A stretch of 64,000 bases of DNA from an uncultured Sphingomonadales bacterium (GTDB lineage Bacteria; Pseudomonadota; Alphaproteobacteria; Sphingomonadales; Rhodothalassiaceae): positions 124,001 through 188,000 of the forward strand of contig CANMND010000002.1 in the NCBI GenBank assembly GCA_947499155.1, given 5' to 3'. Made by a program: the position numbers and the translations under genes. A model generated the notes under the pieces. That model had not been told where the DNA came from. It saw nothing but the letters and a program-made list of their open reading frames with translations, and ran no database searches. Of this stretch, positions 1-8,214 are shown piece by piece. Within the stretch, counting starts at the first letter, position 1, and each line of letters starts with the position of its first letter.

Positions 1-1
1 T

Positions 2-151
2 CAGACGTCCTCTTTCTTGCAGGCCTTCTATAGCCCGAAAATCGATCTGATCGAAAGGGCAGTTGCCCAGGACATTGATAAATGGTTCATAGTTGCTGGG
101 AAGTATGCAGGAATTTATCGTCAATTAGCGGCGCTTAAAGTGTATAACTGA
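2..151 (+). CDS. C-terminal end of an unidentified gene (partial)
   Basis: Reading from base 2, 49 sense codons run to TGA at 149-151; the gene starts before the window. The piece looks helical and ends in RQLAALKVYN. It is too short to place in a family. Its stop shares one base with an ATG at 151 and lies only 14 bases before the preferred start of the next gene, so the two are probably one transcription unit. The call rests on the open frame and the tight junction only. Confidence 0.55.
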   Translation, partial: QTSSFLQAFYSPKIDLIERAVAQDIDKWFIVAGKYAGIYRQLAALKVYN

Positions 152-165
152 TGGAGCAGTATGCG

Positions 166-615
166 ATGAACCGAACAAGAAGACCTTTTGTTTTTGCCAT
201 GGCTTTTGCCCTATTTGCGGGTTCCTTGTCCGGGACGGGGTTGGCCCATGGTCCGGGCTCTCATGAAGATGCAAAACCAAATGTCTATTTCATTAATCTG
301 AAAGATGGTGAGACGGTAAAAAGCCCCGTTACAGTTCTGTTCGGGTTAGAAAATTATGCTATTGCACCGGCTGGAATTGATATTCCAGGGACCGGGCACC
401 ATCATCTGCTTATTGATGCGTCACTGTCAGACGAGGACCGTCTATATTCCATTCCTGCAGACGATAACCATATTCATTTCGGTAAGGGTCAAACTCAGAC
501 TACACTGGATCTTGCGCCGGGTACGTACAGTCTCCAACTTGTACTGGGAGATGCTAATCATGTTCCCTTTGATCCCTCGATAGAGTCCTCAACAATTACA
601 ATTACGGTTGAGTAA
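166..615 (+). CDS. DUF4399 domain periplasmic protein
   Basis: Small exported protein of unknown function. The N-terminus is a classic signal peptide (basic MNRTRR, hydrophobic run, cleavage probably near LAHG). The mature part has the DUF4399 pattern: YFINLKDGETVKSPVTV, then FGLENYAIAPAG, a GTGHHHLLID stretch, DDNHIHFGKGQT, and a C-terminal beta-rich part with PGTYSLQLV. The clustered histidines suggest metal or ligand binding, which is inference. I chose ATG 166 rather than the in-frame ATG 151 because GGAG at 153-156 lies nine bases before it and the signal peptide then begins normally. It overlaps or follows the preceding gene closely. Confidence 0.82.
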   Translation: MNRTRRPFVFAMAFALFAGSLSGTGLAHGPGSHEDAKPNVYFINLKDGETVKSPVTVLFGLENYAIAPAGIDIPGTGHHHLLIDASLSDEDRLYSIPADDNHIHFGKGQTQTTLDLAPGTYSLQLVLGDANHVPFDPSIESSTITITVE

Positions 616-723
616 GTCTGTCGCATTGCTTTTTTTTGCAACAGACAGGGTGACATGGGCCTTTCAATAGAGGTAGATCACCGCGACGTGCCTGATCACC
701 TCATAACAAAAAGTTCGCTTTAG

Positions 724-2340
724 ATGTCAGAAGCCATTCTATCGTCACCTGAAACCGATTTGTCAGATGAAGTCGCCCGCAGGCGGACTTTTGCCATTAT
801 CGCTCACCCTGATGCCGGTAAGACCACGCTGACAGAAAAGCTGTTGTTGTTTGGGGGGGCCATCCAACTGGCAGGTGAAGTGAAGGCGCGGGGCGAGCGT
901 CGGCGCGCACGGTCGGACTGGATGAAGGTGGAACAGGAGAGGGGTATTTCTGTCGCGTCATCAGTTATGACGTTTGAGTGGGATGATACCATCTTCAATC
1001 TTCTTGATACGCCAGGGCACGAGGACTTTTCCGAGGATACCTACCGCGTTCTGACAGCGGTGGACAGTGCGGTGATGGTGCTGGATGGAGCCAGGGGAAT
1101 TGAGACCCAGACGCGTAAACTGTTTGAGGTGTGCCGGCTTCGCGACATGCCCATTACAACATTCATTAATAAACTGGACCGGGAATCCCGTGATCCATTC
1201 GAGCTACTGGACGAAATAGAACAAAGCCTTGCCCTGGATGTGACACCCATGACCTGGCCCATTGGAATGGGGCGCAATTTTCGCGGATGTTATGATCTGG
1301 TGAATAACAGATTGATCATGGTGGCGGCAGCAGACAAGAATATCAATGCCAAGGGAATTCGTCTTTCGGGACTTGATGACCCGAAAATGGCTGAATATTT
1401 GCCTGAGGATGTCATTTCAGATTTGCGCGAACAGGTGGAAATGGTGCGCGGACTTTGCAAACCATATGACCAGAGGGCTTTTTTGGAAGGTCATTTAACT
1501 CCTGTTTATTTCGGAAGTGCGCTTAACAGCTTTGGAGTGCGCGACCTCCTTGATGGGTTACGGAGAGAAGCGCCAGCACCTACGGGCCAGAAGGCACTTG
1601 AACGCACCGTATCTGCAAAAGAACCCAAGCTCACAGGCTTTATATTCAAGATACAGGCCAATATGGATCCCAAACACCGGGATCGGATGGCATTCATGCG
1701 GCTGGTGTCGGGGCGTTTCAAACGAGGAATAAAGCTTCGTCATGTGAGGCCGGGCAAAACTTTGGCCATATATAATGCCCAGCTGTTTCTTGCCCGAGAG
1801 CGCGAGCTTGCAGAAGATGCTGTAGCGGGCGACATCATCGGCATTCCCAACCATGGGGGGTTCCGAATTGGCGATACTCTGACGGAGGGTGAGGAGATAC
1901 GCTTTACAGGCATTCCAAGCTTTGCGCCTGAGCTTATGCAGCGTGTACGCCCTGAAGATCCAATGCGTGCCAAGCACTTGTCGCGGGCCCTTGAGCAATT
2001 GGCTGAGGAAGGGGCCGCTTCCGTCTTTAAACCCACACTTGGAGCTGACTGGATTGTCGGCGTCGTCGGTAGCTTGCAATTCGATGTTCTGGCGGATCGT
2101 ATCCGTACGGAATTCAATATTCCTGTTCGTTTTGAACATACAGAGCTTTATACTGCACGCTGGGTTGAGGCTGATGATCCCAAATTGCTCAAGCAGTTTC
2201 TGGAAGCCAACCGCACGGCGCTTGCAGAAGACCATATGGGCCATCCGGTTTATCTTGCACGCAACGCATGGCATCTCAATAAAGGGGTTGAGGACTGGCC
2301 GGATATCCGCTTCCTCAGCACAAGACAAGGAATGGCTTGA
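724..2340 (+). CDS. prfC: Peptide chain release factor 3
   Basis: GTPase that recycles release factors 1 and 2 from the ribosome after peptide release; cytoplasmic. At 538 residues it has the usual RF3 length. The translation-factor G domain is intact: P-loop AHPDAGKTT from residue 27, DTPGHEDF from residue 95 and NKLD at 149-152, followed by the EF-Tu-like domain II (residues about 300-390) and the RF3-specific C-terminal domain ending in HLNKGVEDWPDIRFL. The stop TGA overlaps by one base the ATG of the following lipoprotein gene, so the two are translationally linked. Confidence 0.97.
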   Translation: MSEAILSSPETDLSDEVARRRTFAIIAHPDAGKTTLTEKLLLFGGAIQLAGEVKARGERRRARSDWMKVEQERGISVASSVMTFEWDDTIFNLLDTPGHEDFSEDTYRVLTAVDSAVMVLDGARGIETQTRKLFEVCRLRDMPITTFINKLDRESRDPFELLDEIEQSLALDVTPMTWPIGMGRNFRGCYDLVNNRLIMVAAADKNINAKGIRLSGLDDPKMAEYLPEDVISDLREQVEMVRGLCKPYDQRAFLEGHLTPVYFGSALNSFGVRDLLDGLRREAPAPTGQKALERTVSAKEPKLTGFIFKIQANMDPKHRDRMAFMRLVSGRFKRGIKLRHVRPGKTLAIYNAQLFLARERELAEDAVAGDIIGIPNHGGFRIGDTLTEGEEIRFTGIPSFAPELMQRVRPEDPMRAKHLSRALEQLAEEGAASVFKPTLGADWIVGVVGSLQFDVLADRIRTEFNIPVRFEHTELYTARWVEADDPKLLKQFLEANRTALAEDHMGHPVYLARNAWHLNKGVEDWPDIRFLSTRQGMA

Positions 2341-2993
2341 TGATCCGCATCCTGTTGTATTTTCTGGCTTTCATCATGCTCTTATCGCTTTTTGGCTGCG
2401 ATCTGGAGACCGAAACAGTACCCGGTGACGCAGACGTTGAGCAGGCCTTGCAGCGTCATTATGAGCGGGTGGCGAGTATGCCGGACAATAAAGTACGACG
2501 GCTGGAGCGCAAGATTATCCGCTTCAAGGATAATGGTAGCTCCTTGTCAGAGGAAGGTGAGCTGGAAGCCGAATCTGATGCAGACTCAAACTCAGATTTA
2601 GATACACATGAGCAATCTTCGGGGGAAGAGTGTCAGGACATACGCATCATTATCGATGTCGATAATGGGGATACAGACCGCGAAATATTCCGCCTTTCAT
2701 GTGATGCAATGAATCAGGCCAAATCAAGTATGCGTGAGGGAATCAAAAGTATGGGGGATATGCTGGAATCCCTTACAAGTGTGATCGAAAATGAACTGTC
2801 ATACATTACAGGCCTTGATCATGCCTCAGTTCTGGCCTGTGTCCCGGCGCTCGAACGGCCTGGATTTGTATGCGACGTGGACGTGGCCTTTACATATTCC
2901 AATGATCAGGTGCGCGAACAGCTTGTTACTGCCCGTTTTGTTAAAGGGCGTGACGGTTGGGTTGCGCTGGATGTTAAAAAAAGCATGAACTGA
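2340..2993 (+). CDS. Hypothetical lipoprotein
   Basis: Unrecognised 217-residue protein with a lipoprotein signal: hydrophobic residues 2-18 end in a lipobox SLFGC, and Asp follows the cysteine, which in enterobacteria favours inner-membrane retention. The mature part has an acidic, low-complexity segment (about residues 60-95, rich in E, D, S) and four further cysteines that could form disulfides. ATG at 2340 overlaps the prfC stop by one base (TGATG); a TTG one codon earlier is also possible. No family was recognised, so only location (membrane-anchored, periplasmic) is supported. Confidence 0.75.
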   Translation: MIRILLYFLAFIMLLSLFGCDLETETVPGDADVEQALQRHYERVASMPDNKVRRLERKIIRFKDNGSSLSEEGELEAESDADSNSDLDTHEQSSGEECQDIRIIIDVDNGDTDREIFRLSCDAMNQAKSSMREGIKSMGDMLESLTSVIENELSYITGLDHASVLACVPALERPGFVCDVDVAFTYSNDQVREQLVTARFVKGRDGWVALDVKKSMN

Positions 2994-3083
2994 ATTTATA
3001 GACATAATAAATTATACTCTTTCTATCTATAATTGTTGCGCTTTAAACTATTCCAACAAAAGTAAATTAATTCGCCTCTCCTG

Positions 3084-3308
3084 ATGATGGCGTCCAAGTT
3101 TTGGGGAAACAGTGTGTCATTCAGAAAATTAGACCTATCCTTGCTACGCATTCGGTATGCAATCGAATTCATGAGTGAAAACGAGCAGGAGGATGTCGTA
3201 AGGCTCGTAGAACTTCTTGCAGATAAAATATCGAATGCCAAAGGAGTTAATCTCTCTACTCTGGTCTCCTTGGATGATTATATTAAACCCCAGCGTTACG
3301 ACGCATGA
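3084..3308 (+). CDS. Small hypothetical protein
   Basis: Open frame of 74 codons in the otherwise gene-free stretch between the lipoprotein gene and the convergent NfrA-like gene. The C-terminal half (EDVVRLVELLADKISNAKG) looks like a natural helical protein and the composition is sensible. No good Shine-Dalgarno sequence precedes ATG 3084, 3087 or the internal ATG 3171. An overlapping minus-strand frame (3023-3241) has less natural composition. Treat as a possible gene only. Confidence 0.38.
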   Translation: MMASKFWGNSVSFRKLDLSLLRIRYAIEFMSENEQEDVVRLVELLADKISNAKGVNLSTLVSLDDYIKPQRYDA

Positions 3309-3323
3309 AGTGTGAGCGTTTTT

Positions 3324-4625
3324 CTAATAGCGCAAGCTGAGGAGAATGCTTAGGCCTCCTTTGTTGCGAGACGAGCCGATCATTTTCAGACGATAAGATA
3401 AGGTGAGATCAAGCTGGTAAAGGTCCGCCTTATGCTTGTTACCGCCAAGGGGCACGGCCAGAGTGAGGGCGGGGCCACCTTCGATGAGGCTTGATTGGCC
3501 CACAATATCATCTTGCCACAGACCCGATATAAAGCCATGTGGCGTTACAACTAGTCGTCCAAATGTCATGCCCGTACCAAGGCGGAATTCCCCACTTGCC
3601 TGAAGGTCAGGACGATCAAGCCCAATGGCAGCCATATCGCCATAAATTGACCAGTAAAGCCAGGAAGACGGCTGGTGTGTCGGCTGTTCAAAGCCACCTC
3701 CAAATGAAATTGAGGCCCGCCCCAGCCAGTCATTGCGGGCAAAGTCGCCTATTGCAATCAGCCGTTCTGCACCCAAAACCAGATTCCATCTGGCAAGCGG
3801 TTTTATCTTCAGGCCTACTCCACCTTGTAAGCTGTGGGATTGTGGAAGAGGGCTTGCCCCGTCAATAGACCAAAGTATTCGGGAAAAACCTGCAATCCAA
3901 CGATCAGGTGAGCCAAGAGATAAGGGCAAGCGCAGATTTCCTTCCCATATGCCCTGACTTTGGCTGAGAACCCGGTCCCCAAATCTTAGTGTTTCTGGTG
4001 GAATGTTCGCGTCGGTACGCCACAAAAGAGACACGCCACCCCAAAAATTATGACCAAGGGCACGTACCTCTTTGCGCAAATGGGATTTTTCCTGTTCATC
4101 AGATGAGAGGTCAATCGCATGCCGGAAGTGGATGATAGCCATGTTGCGATTTTCGAGCGCTCGATAAAGATAGCCCAATTGGCGATGAACAAGTGCATCA
4201 TCGGGATTAATGAGGGCAGCACGTGAGAACGCTGATGCGGCGGTGATTTTGTCGCCGATTGCAAGGGCTGTATAGCCTTCCGCTTTAAGACTGTCGGCCT
4301 TGGCGGACAGGGCATTTGCTGCCTGAAACATCGCCAATGCTTTTTTCGGAATTTGAAGAGCGTTGTAAAGGTGGCCAAGATCCAAAGCGTATTGTCGTCG
4401 GCGTTGGGTATTTCCTTCATGCTCCATCGCATAAAGCAGCCGCGCCACAGCATATTCTTTGTAACCTAGCGACAGAGCGTCATAGGCTTGTTGTGCTGCA
4501 CTTTGCGCACTCTCACTTGATTGGCTCTGTGCCAAAAGTCCACATGACCAATATATAAAGCAAAACCACCAGCATATGATAAGGCAGCAGGACTGGCGCG
4601 AGAATGACTTTGGACCTTTATTCAT
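3324..4625 (-). CDS. NfrA-like TPR / outer-membrane barrel protein (short form)
   Basis: Predicted outer-membrane partner of the upstream glycosyltransferase. After a cysteine-rich signal-like segment come TPR-like helices (about residues 45-185; for example YALDLGHLYNALQIPKKALAMF and ALVHRQLGYLYRALENRNMAI), then a beta-rich half of alternating residues ending in LSILLSLRY with a terminal aromatic, typical of outer-membrane barrels. Pairing of such a protein with an NfrB-type enzyme is the layout of nfrB-nfrA, which secretes a surface glycan in enterobacteria. It is less than half the length of E. coli NfrA (about 990 residues). ATG 4625 overlaps the nfrB-like stop (ATGAATAA); ATG 4637 is an alternative. 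Confidence 0.62.
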   Translation of the reverse strand: MNKGPKSFSRQSCCLIICWWFCFIYWSCGLLAQSQSSESAQSAAQQAYDALSLGYKEYAVARLLYAMEHEGNTQRRRQYALDLGHLYNALQIPKKALAMFQAANALSAKADSLKAEGYTALAIGDKITAASAFSRAALINPDDALVHRQLGYLYRALENRNMAIIHFRHAIDLSSDEQEKSHLRKEVRALGHNFWGGVSLLWRTDANIPPETLRFGDRVLSQSQGIWEGNLRLPLSLGSPDRWIAGFSRILWSIDGASPLPQSHSLQGGVGLKIKPLARWNLVLGAERLIAIGDFARNDWLGRASISFGGGFEQPTHQPSSWLYWSIYGDMAAIGLDRPDLQASGEFRLGTGMTFGRLVVTPHGFISGLWQDDIVGQSSLIEGGPALTLAVPLGGNKHKADLYQLDLTLSYRLKMIGSSRNKGGLSILLSLRY

Positions 4626-5994
4626 GCAGGCCCGCATCCGGGAATTTATGGTCAGTTTTGATCCAGTTCAGGGGCTTGCCCAGCAGACGATGTGCACCAT
4701 AAAGGCGAAGCGCGCGGACAGCAGCAGCACAATTGACAAAATTCCCAATAATAATTCGTGGTACCGAGAGCAACCCGTGTCGCCAGCCATAAAGGCGGGT
4801 CGTGTAGATCGCACGGTGAGCAGCCCTGTTTGTCAAAAGCGCCAGGTTAAGCCACAACAGCATGAGAAGTGGTCCATCGGGAATTCTGAGCTGAGGGGCG
4901 GCCACTATCCCATAAGCTTGCACCCAGAATAGGAGAACATAGCTGATGACAAGGCCGTAACCACAAATAGTCAGCAATGACGTTATCAGGGTTTTACGGT
5001 CACGAAACTGCATATAGCGTGTCGCCTTGTTGGCTGACCAGCCTTGGCTCGCCCATGACTGAAGGGCGATACCGACCATCCAGCGGGCTTTTTGACGTAC
5101 AGCAGCCATGAAATGGGTGGGAAAATATTCCCGTGTCGCAACAAGAGCTTGCCTGGTACTTGAATCCGGAATTCTCACGAAAATACTGCGTTTGCCAAGT
5201 CCCAACAGGGTCATGGCCAGTTCATAATCTTCTGTCAGACTGTGCTGGGGGAAAGGTCCTATATCCGGGTTCAAATGTGCAACATCTTGCAGTGCCTGTC
5301 TTGAAAAAGCACAACCCACACCAGCAGATGGGACGCCACCGGAAAACCATTCCCGTATCACCATATCTTTCTGATGGGATTCAGCAAATTCATCCAGATA
5401 ATGGCCCCCGACAAGGTTGCGATAGGCGCATGGCAATGGAATGACCGGAAGCTGAATCATGTCAGATCGATCAGCCAAAAAGTTGAACAGTTTTAATTCA
5501 TCAGGATGAATCAGGTCTTCTGCATCATGAAGGACGAACTGGTGAAACTCAGGGTAGTTTTCCCCAGTACTGATCCGATGCCATAACATATTAAGGCAGT
5601 CGCCCTTGCTGGTAGGTCCGGGATGATCAAGAGACAGGATATGAAGCCAGAGGCCATCGGGATCCTGAGAGCGTGCGACGATAGCTGTGTCAGGATCATT
5701 GGGGTAGACACCTAAAAAAACCTGATAGTTTTTATAACGCAGAGTTGAACGTAATCTCTGCAGCATTTGGCCGATTACAGCGCATTCCTGCCATGCAGGT
5801 ATGAGGATAGCAATTGGTCGTTCAGGGAACTCGGGCAAGGTATCAGACCGTGCACGAACAGCTGTTTTATATATAGTACGCGTCCGATAAATTATGCGGG
5901 CATGTGCACTGATATCAATAAAAAGGTCATCAAAGGATGAAAGCGCAACAAGCAGTCCGATCACCCATAGCCCGTACCAAATAAAAAGTGACAA
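4618..5994 (-). CDS. NfrB-like membrane glycosyltransferase (family 2)
   Basis: Processive-type inner-membrane glycosyltransferase, probably building or moving a surface glycan. N-terminal membrane helix (residues 4-22), then a GT2 domain with ILIPAWQE, GVYPNDPDT, the DDx-like pair around HDAEDLIHPDE, TEDYELAM and QKARWMVGIALQSW (the QxxRW motif), then C-terminal membrane helices. These blocks match NfrB of the N4-phage-receptor glycan system. At 458 residues it stops where E. coli NfrB (about 745) continues into a c-di-GMP-binding MshEN domain, so the regulatory part is absent. Start is TTG 5994, preceded by AAGGG; the next ORF overlaps its end. Confidence 0.75.
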   Translation of the reverse strand: MSLFIWYGLWVIGLLVALSSFDDLFIDISAHARIIYRTRTIYKTAVRARSDTLPEFPERPIAILIPAWQECAVIGQMLQRLRSTLRYKNYQVFLGVYPNDPDTAIVARSQDPDGLWLHILSLDHPGPTSKGDCLNMLWHRISTGENYPEFHQFVLHDAEDLIHPDELKLFNFLADRSDMIQLPVIPLPCAYRNLVGGHYLDEFAESHQKDMVIREWFSGGVPSAGVGCAFSRQALQDVAHLNPDIGPFPQHSLTEDYELAMTLLGLGKRSIFVRIPDSSTRQALVATREYFPTHFMAAVRQKARWMVGIALQSWASQGWSANKATRYMQFRDRKTLITSLLTICGYGLVISYVLLFWVQAYGIVAAPQLRIPDGPLLMLLWLNLALLTNRAAHRAIYTTRLYGWRHGLLSVPRIIIGNFVNCAAAVRALRLYGAHRLLGKPLNWIKTDHKFPDAGLHE

Positions 5995-6052
5995 ATACCC
6001 TTCTGCCCCCCATGAAGAATTATCTGTCCTTACGTTTATTGGACAGTCTATG

Positions 6053-6065
6053 AGCCTGTCAGGCT
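6053..6065. promoter_or_regulatory. Palindrome upstream of nfrB-like gene
   Basis: AGCCTG-T-CAGGCT is a perfect 6-bp inverted repeat, 59-71 bases before the TTG start of the nfrB-like gene. A second, wider repeat (GACAG...CTGTC) overlaps it. It is a candidate operator; no promoter boxes were firmly identified. A further AT-rich palindrome (TATTAT-gaga-ATAATA) is at 6123-6138. Confidence 0.35.
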
Positions 6066-6276
6066 GGTTCGATGATGCTGGTACACATCATTTCAGGCCG
6101 ACAGCAGCACTTCCGTGAGGCCTATTATGAGAATAATATTTTGAAACACAAGTTTTTAGTGTTTTCCTTTTGGATAGAAGGCAATTATTTAGTGTTATTT
6201 TAGGGTTAAATAATCCCCGCACTCGGCAGGGGCAAAAGGGAATTTTGAATTTTTTGTCAAATCTTCGGTAGCAAGT

Positions 6277-6618
6277 TCAATTGGCTCCAAGAGCCTTTAT
6301 GAGCAGTAAGAGATGCTTTCGAAGTCCTTCATCTTCGATACGACTGAAGGCACGAATAAGCTCCAGACCTTCTCGGCTCATGTCTTCTGGAAGGTCGGTC
6401 TCTCCTGCTCTGTCAAAGAAGTAGGTGATCGGTGCATCTAGAATTTTGGCAATGCGATATAATCGACTTGCCGATATGCGGTTTGCGCCTTTTTCATATT
6501 TTTGAATTTGCTGAAAAGTTACGCCAAGGTAGCCCGCAAAAGCATCCTGACTAAGACCGGCAAGAAGACGCCGCGTTCGTACGCGCTCTCCTACGTGGAT
6601 ATCAACGATGTTGGCCAT
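6277..6618 (-). CDS. XRE-family transcriptional regulator
   Basis: DNA-binding protein of 113 residues. The helix-turn-helix of Cro/CI type fills residues 10-65 (GERVRTRRLLAGLSQDAFA, then FQQIQKYEKGANRISASRLYRIAKIL), followed by a short helical tail ending in LLLIKALGAN, as in many alphaproteobacterial small XRE regulators. It stands alone between the nfrB-like and CbiB-like genes, all on the minus strand. A 7-bp inverted repeat 21 bases before its start may be its own operator. Target genes are unknown. Confidence 0.88.
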   Translation of the reverse strand: MANIVDIHVGERVRTRRLLAGLSQDAFAGYLGVTFQQIQKYEKGANRISASRLYRIAKILDAPITYFFDRAGETDLPEDMSREGLELIRAFSRIEDEGLRKHLLLLIKALGAN

Positions 6619-6638
6619 TCTTGGTCTCCGTACATATG

Positions 6639-6658
6639 AGATGTGTCAAAGCACATCT
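6639..6658. promoter_or_regulatory. Inverted repeat upstream of the XRE gene, likely operator
   Basis: AGATGTG-tcaaag-CACATCT: two perfect 7-bp arms with a 6-base spacer, placed 21-40 bases before the ATG of the XRE regulator. Position and symmetry fit an autoregulatory site for a dimeric repressor. The binding protein is inferred only from proximity. Confidence 0.5.
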
Positions 6659-6905
6659 TTTAGGATTCGTATCATCCGTATATTTGCCGATTTTGGACGT
6701 TAATAGAACAACCGGAGCAAATTACGAGAATGAAGATAGCCCTTATTAAGGGTGTTTTAATCAAAATTCAAGCGACGAAGATATAACTTCAACTTTATAC
6801 ATAGTTTTTGATATACATTAAAAGCATGTTTTATTAAAAGTGTGTTAAGAATTGAAAATACGCAAGACTCTCATTTTAGTTGTGTCCCTGATGGTGCGCG
6901 GGAGA

Positions 6906-7895
6906 TTATAGTGTCAAAATCCACGCTAAGATTCCAATAAAAGTAAAAAGTGTAATGACCCCAAGGGCCGCCAATTTGGAAGATTTGCGGAGGTGGGAGC
7001 TATCTGCAGGCTTATAATCATGCGTTGCAAATTTATACTTTTCGCCATCATTCTCATTGGTTCCGACCACAGTATCAACAGATACGCCCAGCATGCCTGA
7101 GATAAGAACACTTGGCAGACGGAGAACCGTGCCACCCCGACGAATGATTAGGATGAGCGCGGATGCTCCTCTTTTGACGGATACGTCTTTTAGTACCAGT
7201 CCACCCGGAAGTAGCAGCAAAAGCGATAGCAAGGTTGCCGGTAACATGAGTACACCAGCAAAAATACGGGATGCAAAGCCAAAATCCTTTGCTTCATCAG
7301 ACCGTTCATCAATCATGGTGCATGCGGTATCAATAAACTTAAAGACAAAAAGCGCAGGCAGGCCGCCCAAAGCGAACCAAAAAATAGGCGCAACAATCCA
7401 TTGCACCATCCAGTTTGCAATAACATCAATGCCGATCGCTGCCATGGCCTGTCGGTCCAGACCGAAAGTGATCCTTCCAGTCAATAAGGTAAGCGTGGCC
7501 CGAGCTTCCTCTACACTGTTTTGAAAACTCTTTGTCATGAGACGTGTCATTCTCATCAGCGGCCTAATTCCAAGGAAAGCCGCCAGGATAAGCACGTCTA
7601 TAATACGCCCATAAGGCAGCATATAAGTAAGGACGGACAGGCCCAACCCTGTAATAAGTCCAAAAATGATCAGAAATATCGCTATAGAGTAAGAATCCTT
7701 GCGCCGTGTTCGAATAGTTCCATGGGAGCGGTTGTAGCGTTGATTAAATACCAGGATGAGGTCACTGGTCAGAGACAAGGGGAAAGAGAAAATATGACGC
7801 AACCGGACCGAGCTGAATAACGCCAGATGAGCCAATATGGCAGCCAGTATCAAAGGGAACCTGTTCGTGTTGAACAATGCAAGAAACTCGCCCAT
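6906..7895 (-). CDS. Diverged CobD/CbiB-like membrane protein
   Basis: Polytopic membrane protein of 329 residues related to adenosylcobinamide-phosphate synthase. The supporting stretch is SVEEARATLTLLTGR followed by VAPIFWFALGGLPALFVFKFIDTACTMI, which parallels the CbiB pattern (VEEAR...GR, then APLFWFALGGLPG...NTLDSMIG). The downstream asparagine/asparagine-tryptophan-rich parts of CbiB are poorly kept: NTLDSM has become DTACTM and the terminal domain is different. No other cobalamin gene is in the window, so a changed role is possible. It lies three bases after the DUF1289 gene, in one operon. Confidence 0.6.
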   Translation of the reverse strand: MGEFLALFNTNRFPLILAAILAHLALFSSVRLRHIFSFPLSLTSDLILVFNQRYNRSHGTIRTRRKDSYSIAIFLIIFGLITGLGLSVLTYMLPYGRIIDVLILAAFLGIRPLMRMTRLMTKSFQNSVEEARATLTLLTGRITFGLDRQAMAAIGIDVIANWMVQWIVAPIFWFALGGLPALFVFKFIDTACTMIDERSDEAKDFGFASRIFAGVLMLPATLLSLLLLLPGGLVLKDVSVKRGASALILIIRRGGTVLRLPSVLISGMLGVSVDTVVGTNENDGEKYKFATHDYKPADSSHLRKSSKLAALGVITLFTFIGILAWILTL

Positions 7896-7898
7896 TGC

Positions 7899-8081
7899 CT
7901 ATGAACCCGCCAGGCCTGGATGACGAGCAAGACTGGCTTTGATAATGGTTTGCCGGTCTTTGTCATTAAGACCAGACCAGGCACTGATATCATCAAGACT
8001 ACGCCAGCACCCTCGACAAAGCGCAAGTAAGGGGTCGATATGACAAAGACCAACACAGGGAGATTTGGTCAGGATTGTCAT
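7899..8081 (-). CDS. DUF1289 small cysteine protein
   Basis: Sixty residues with the DUF1289 signature: SPCVGLCHIDPLLALCRGCWRS then WSGLNDKDRQTII. Four conserved cysteines in the N-terminal half suggest a metal or Fe-S site; function unknown. It is common in proteobacteria, often beside metabolic genes. ATG 8081; its stop precedes the CbiB-like start by three bases, so the two are co-transcribed. Confidence 0.85.
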   Translation of the reverse strand: MTILTKSPCVGLCHIDPLLALCRGCWRSLDDISAWSGLNDKDRQTIIKASLARHPGLAGS

Positions 8082-8214
8082 AAACTTATTCCTTAAGACG
8101 AGAGAGAGATCGACCTGTCTTCATCAACTATGGCGTGGCGCCAGGCCGGGTGCAAGGTCGAGTTCAGGGCAAAGTATTCATGGTATCAGAATATTAGATA
8201 CAATCTCTTGTGGT

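Noticed and set aside
616-646. Possible terminator after the DUF4399 gene
   Set aside because: GTCTG...CAGAC and TTGC...GCAA can pair, but the T-run is in the loop, the stem has a one-sided bulge and no T-run follows.
1558-2328. 256-codon open frame on the minus strand
   Set aside because: Lies wholly inside prfC on the opposite strand; sequence has no family features and prfC is intact.
6740-6752. CCCTTA-T-TAAGGG hairpin as terminator for the CbiB-like gene
   Set aside because: Stem is short and AT-rich and lacks a T-run on the minus strand; position more than 150 bases after the stop.
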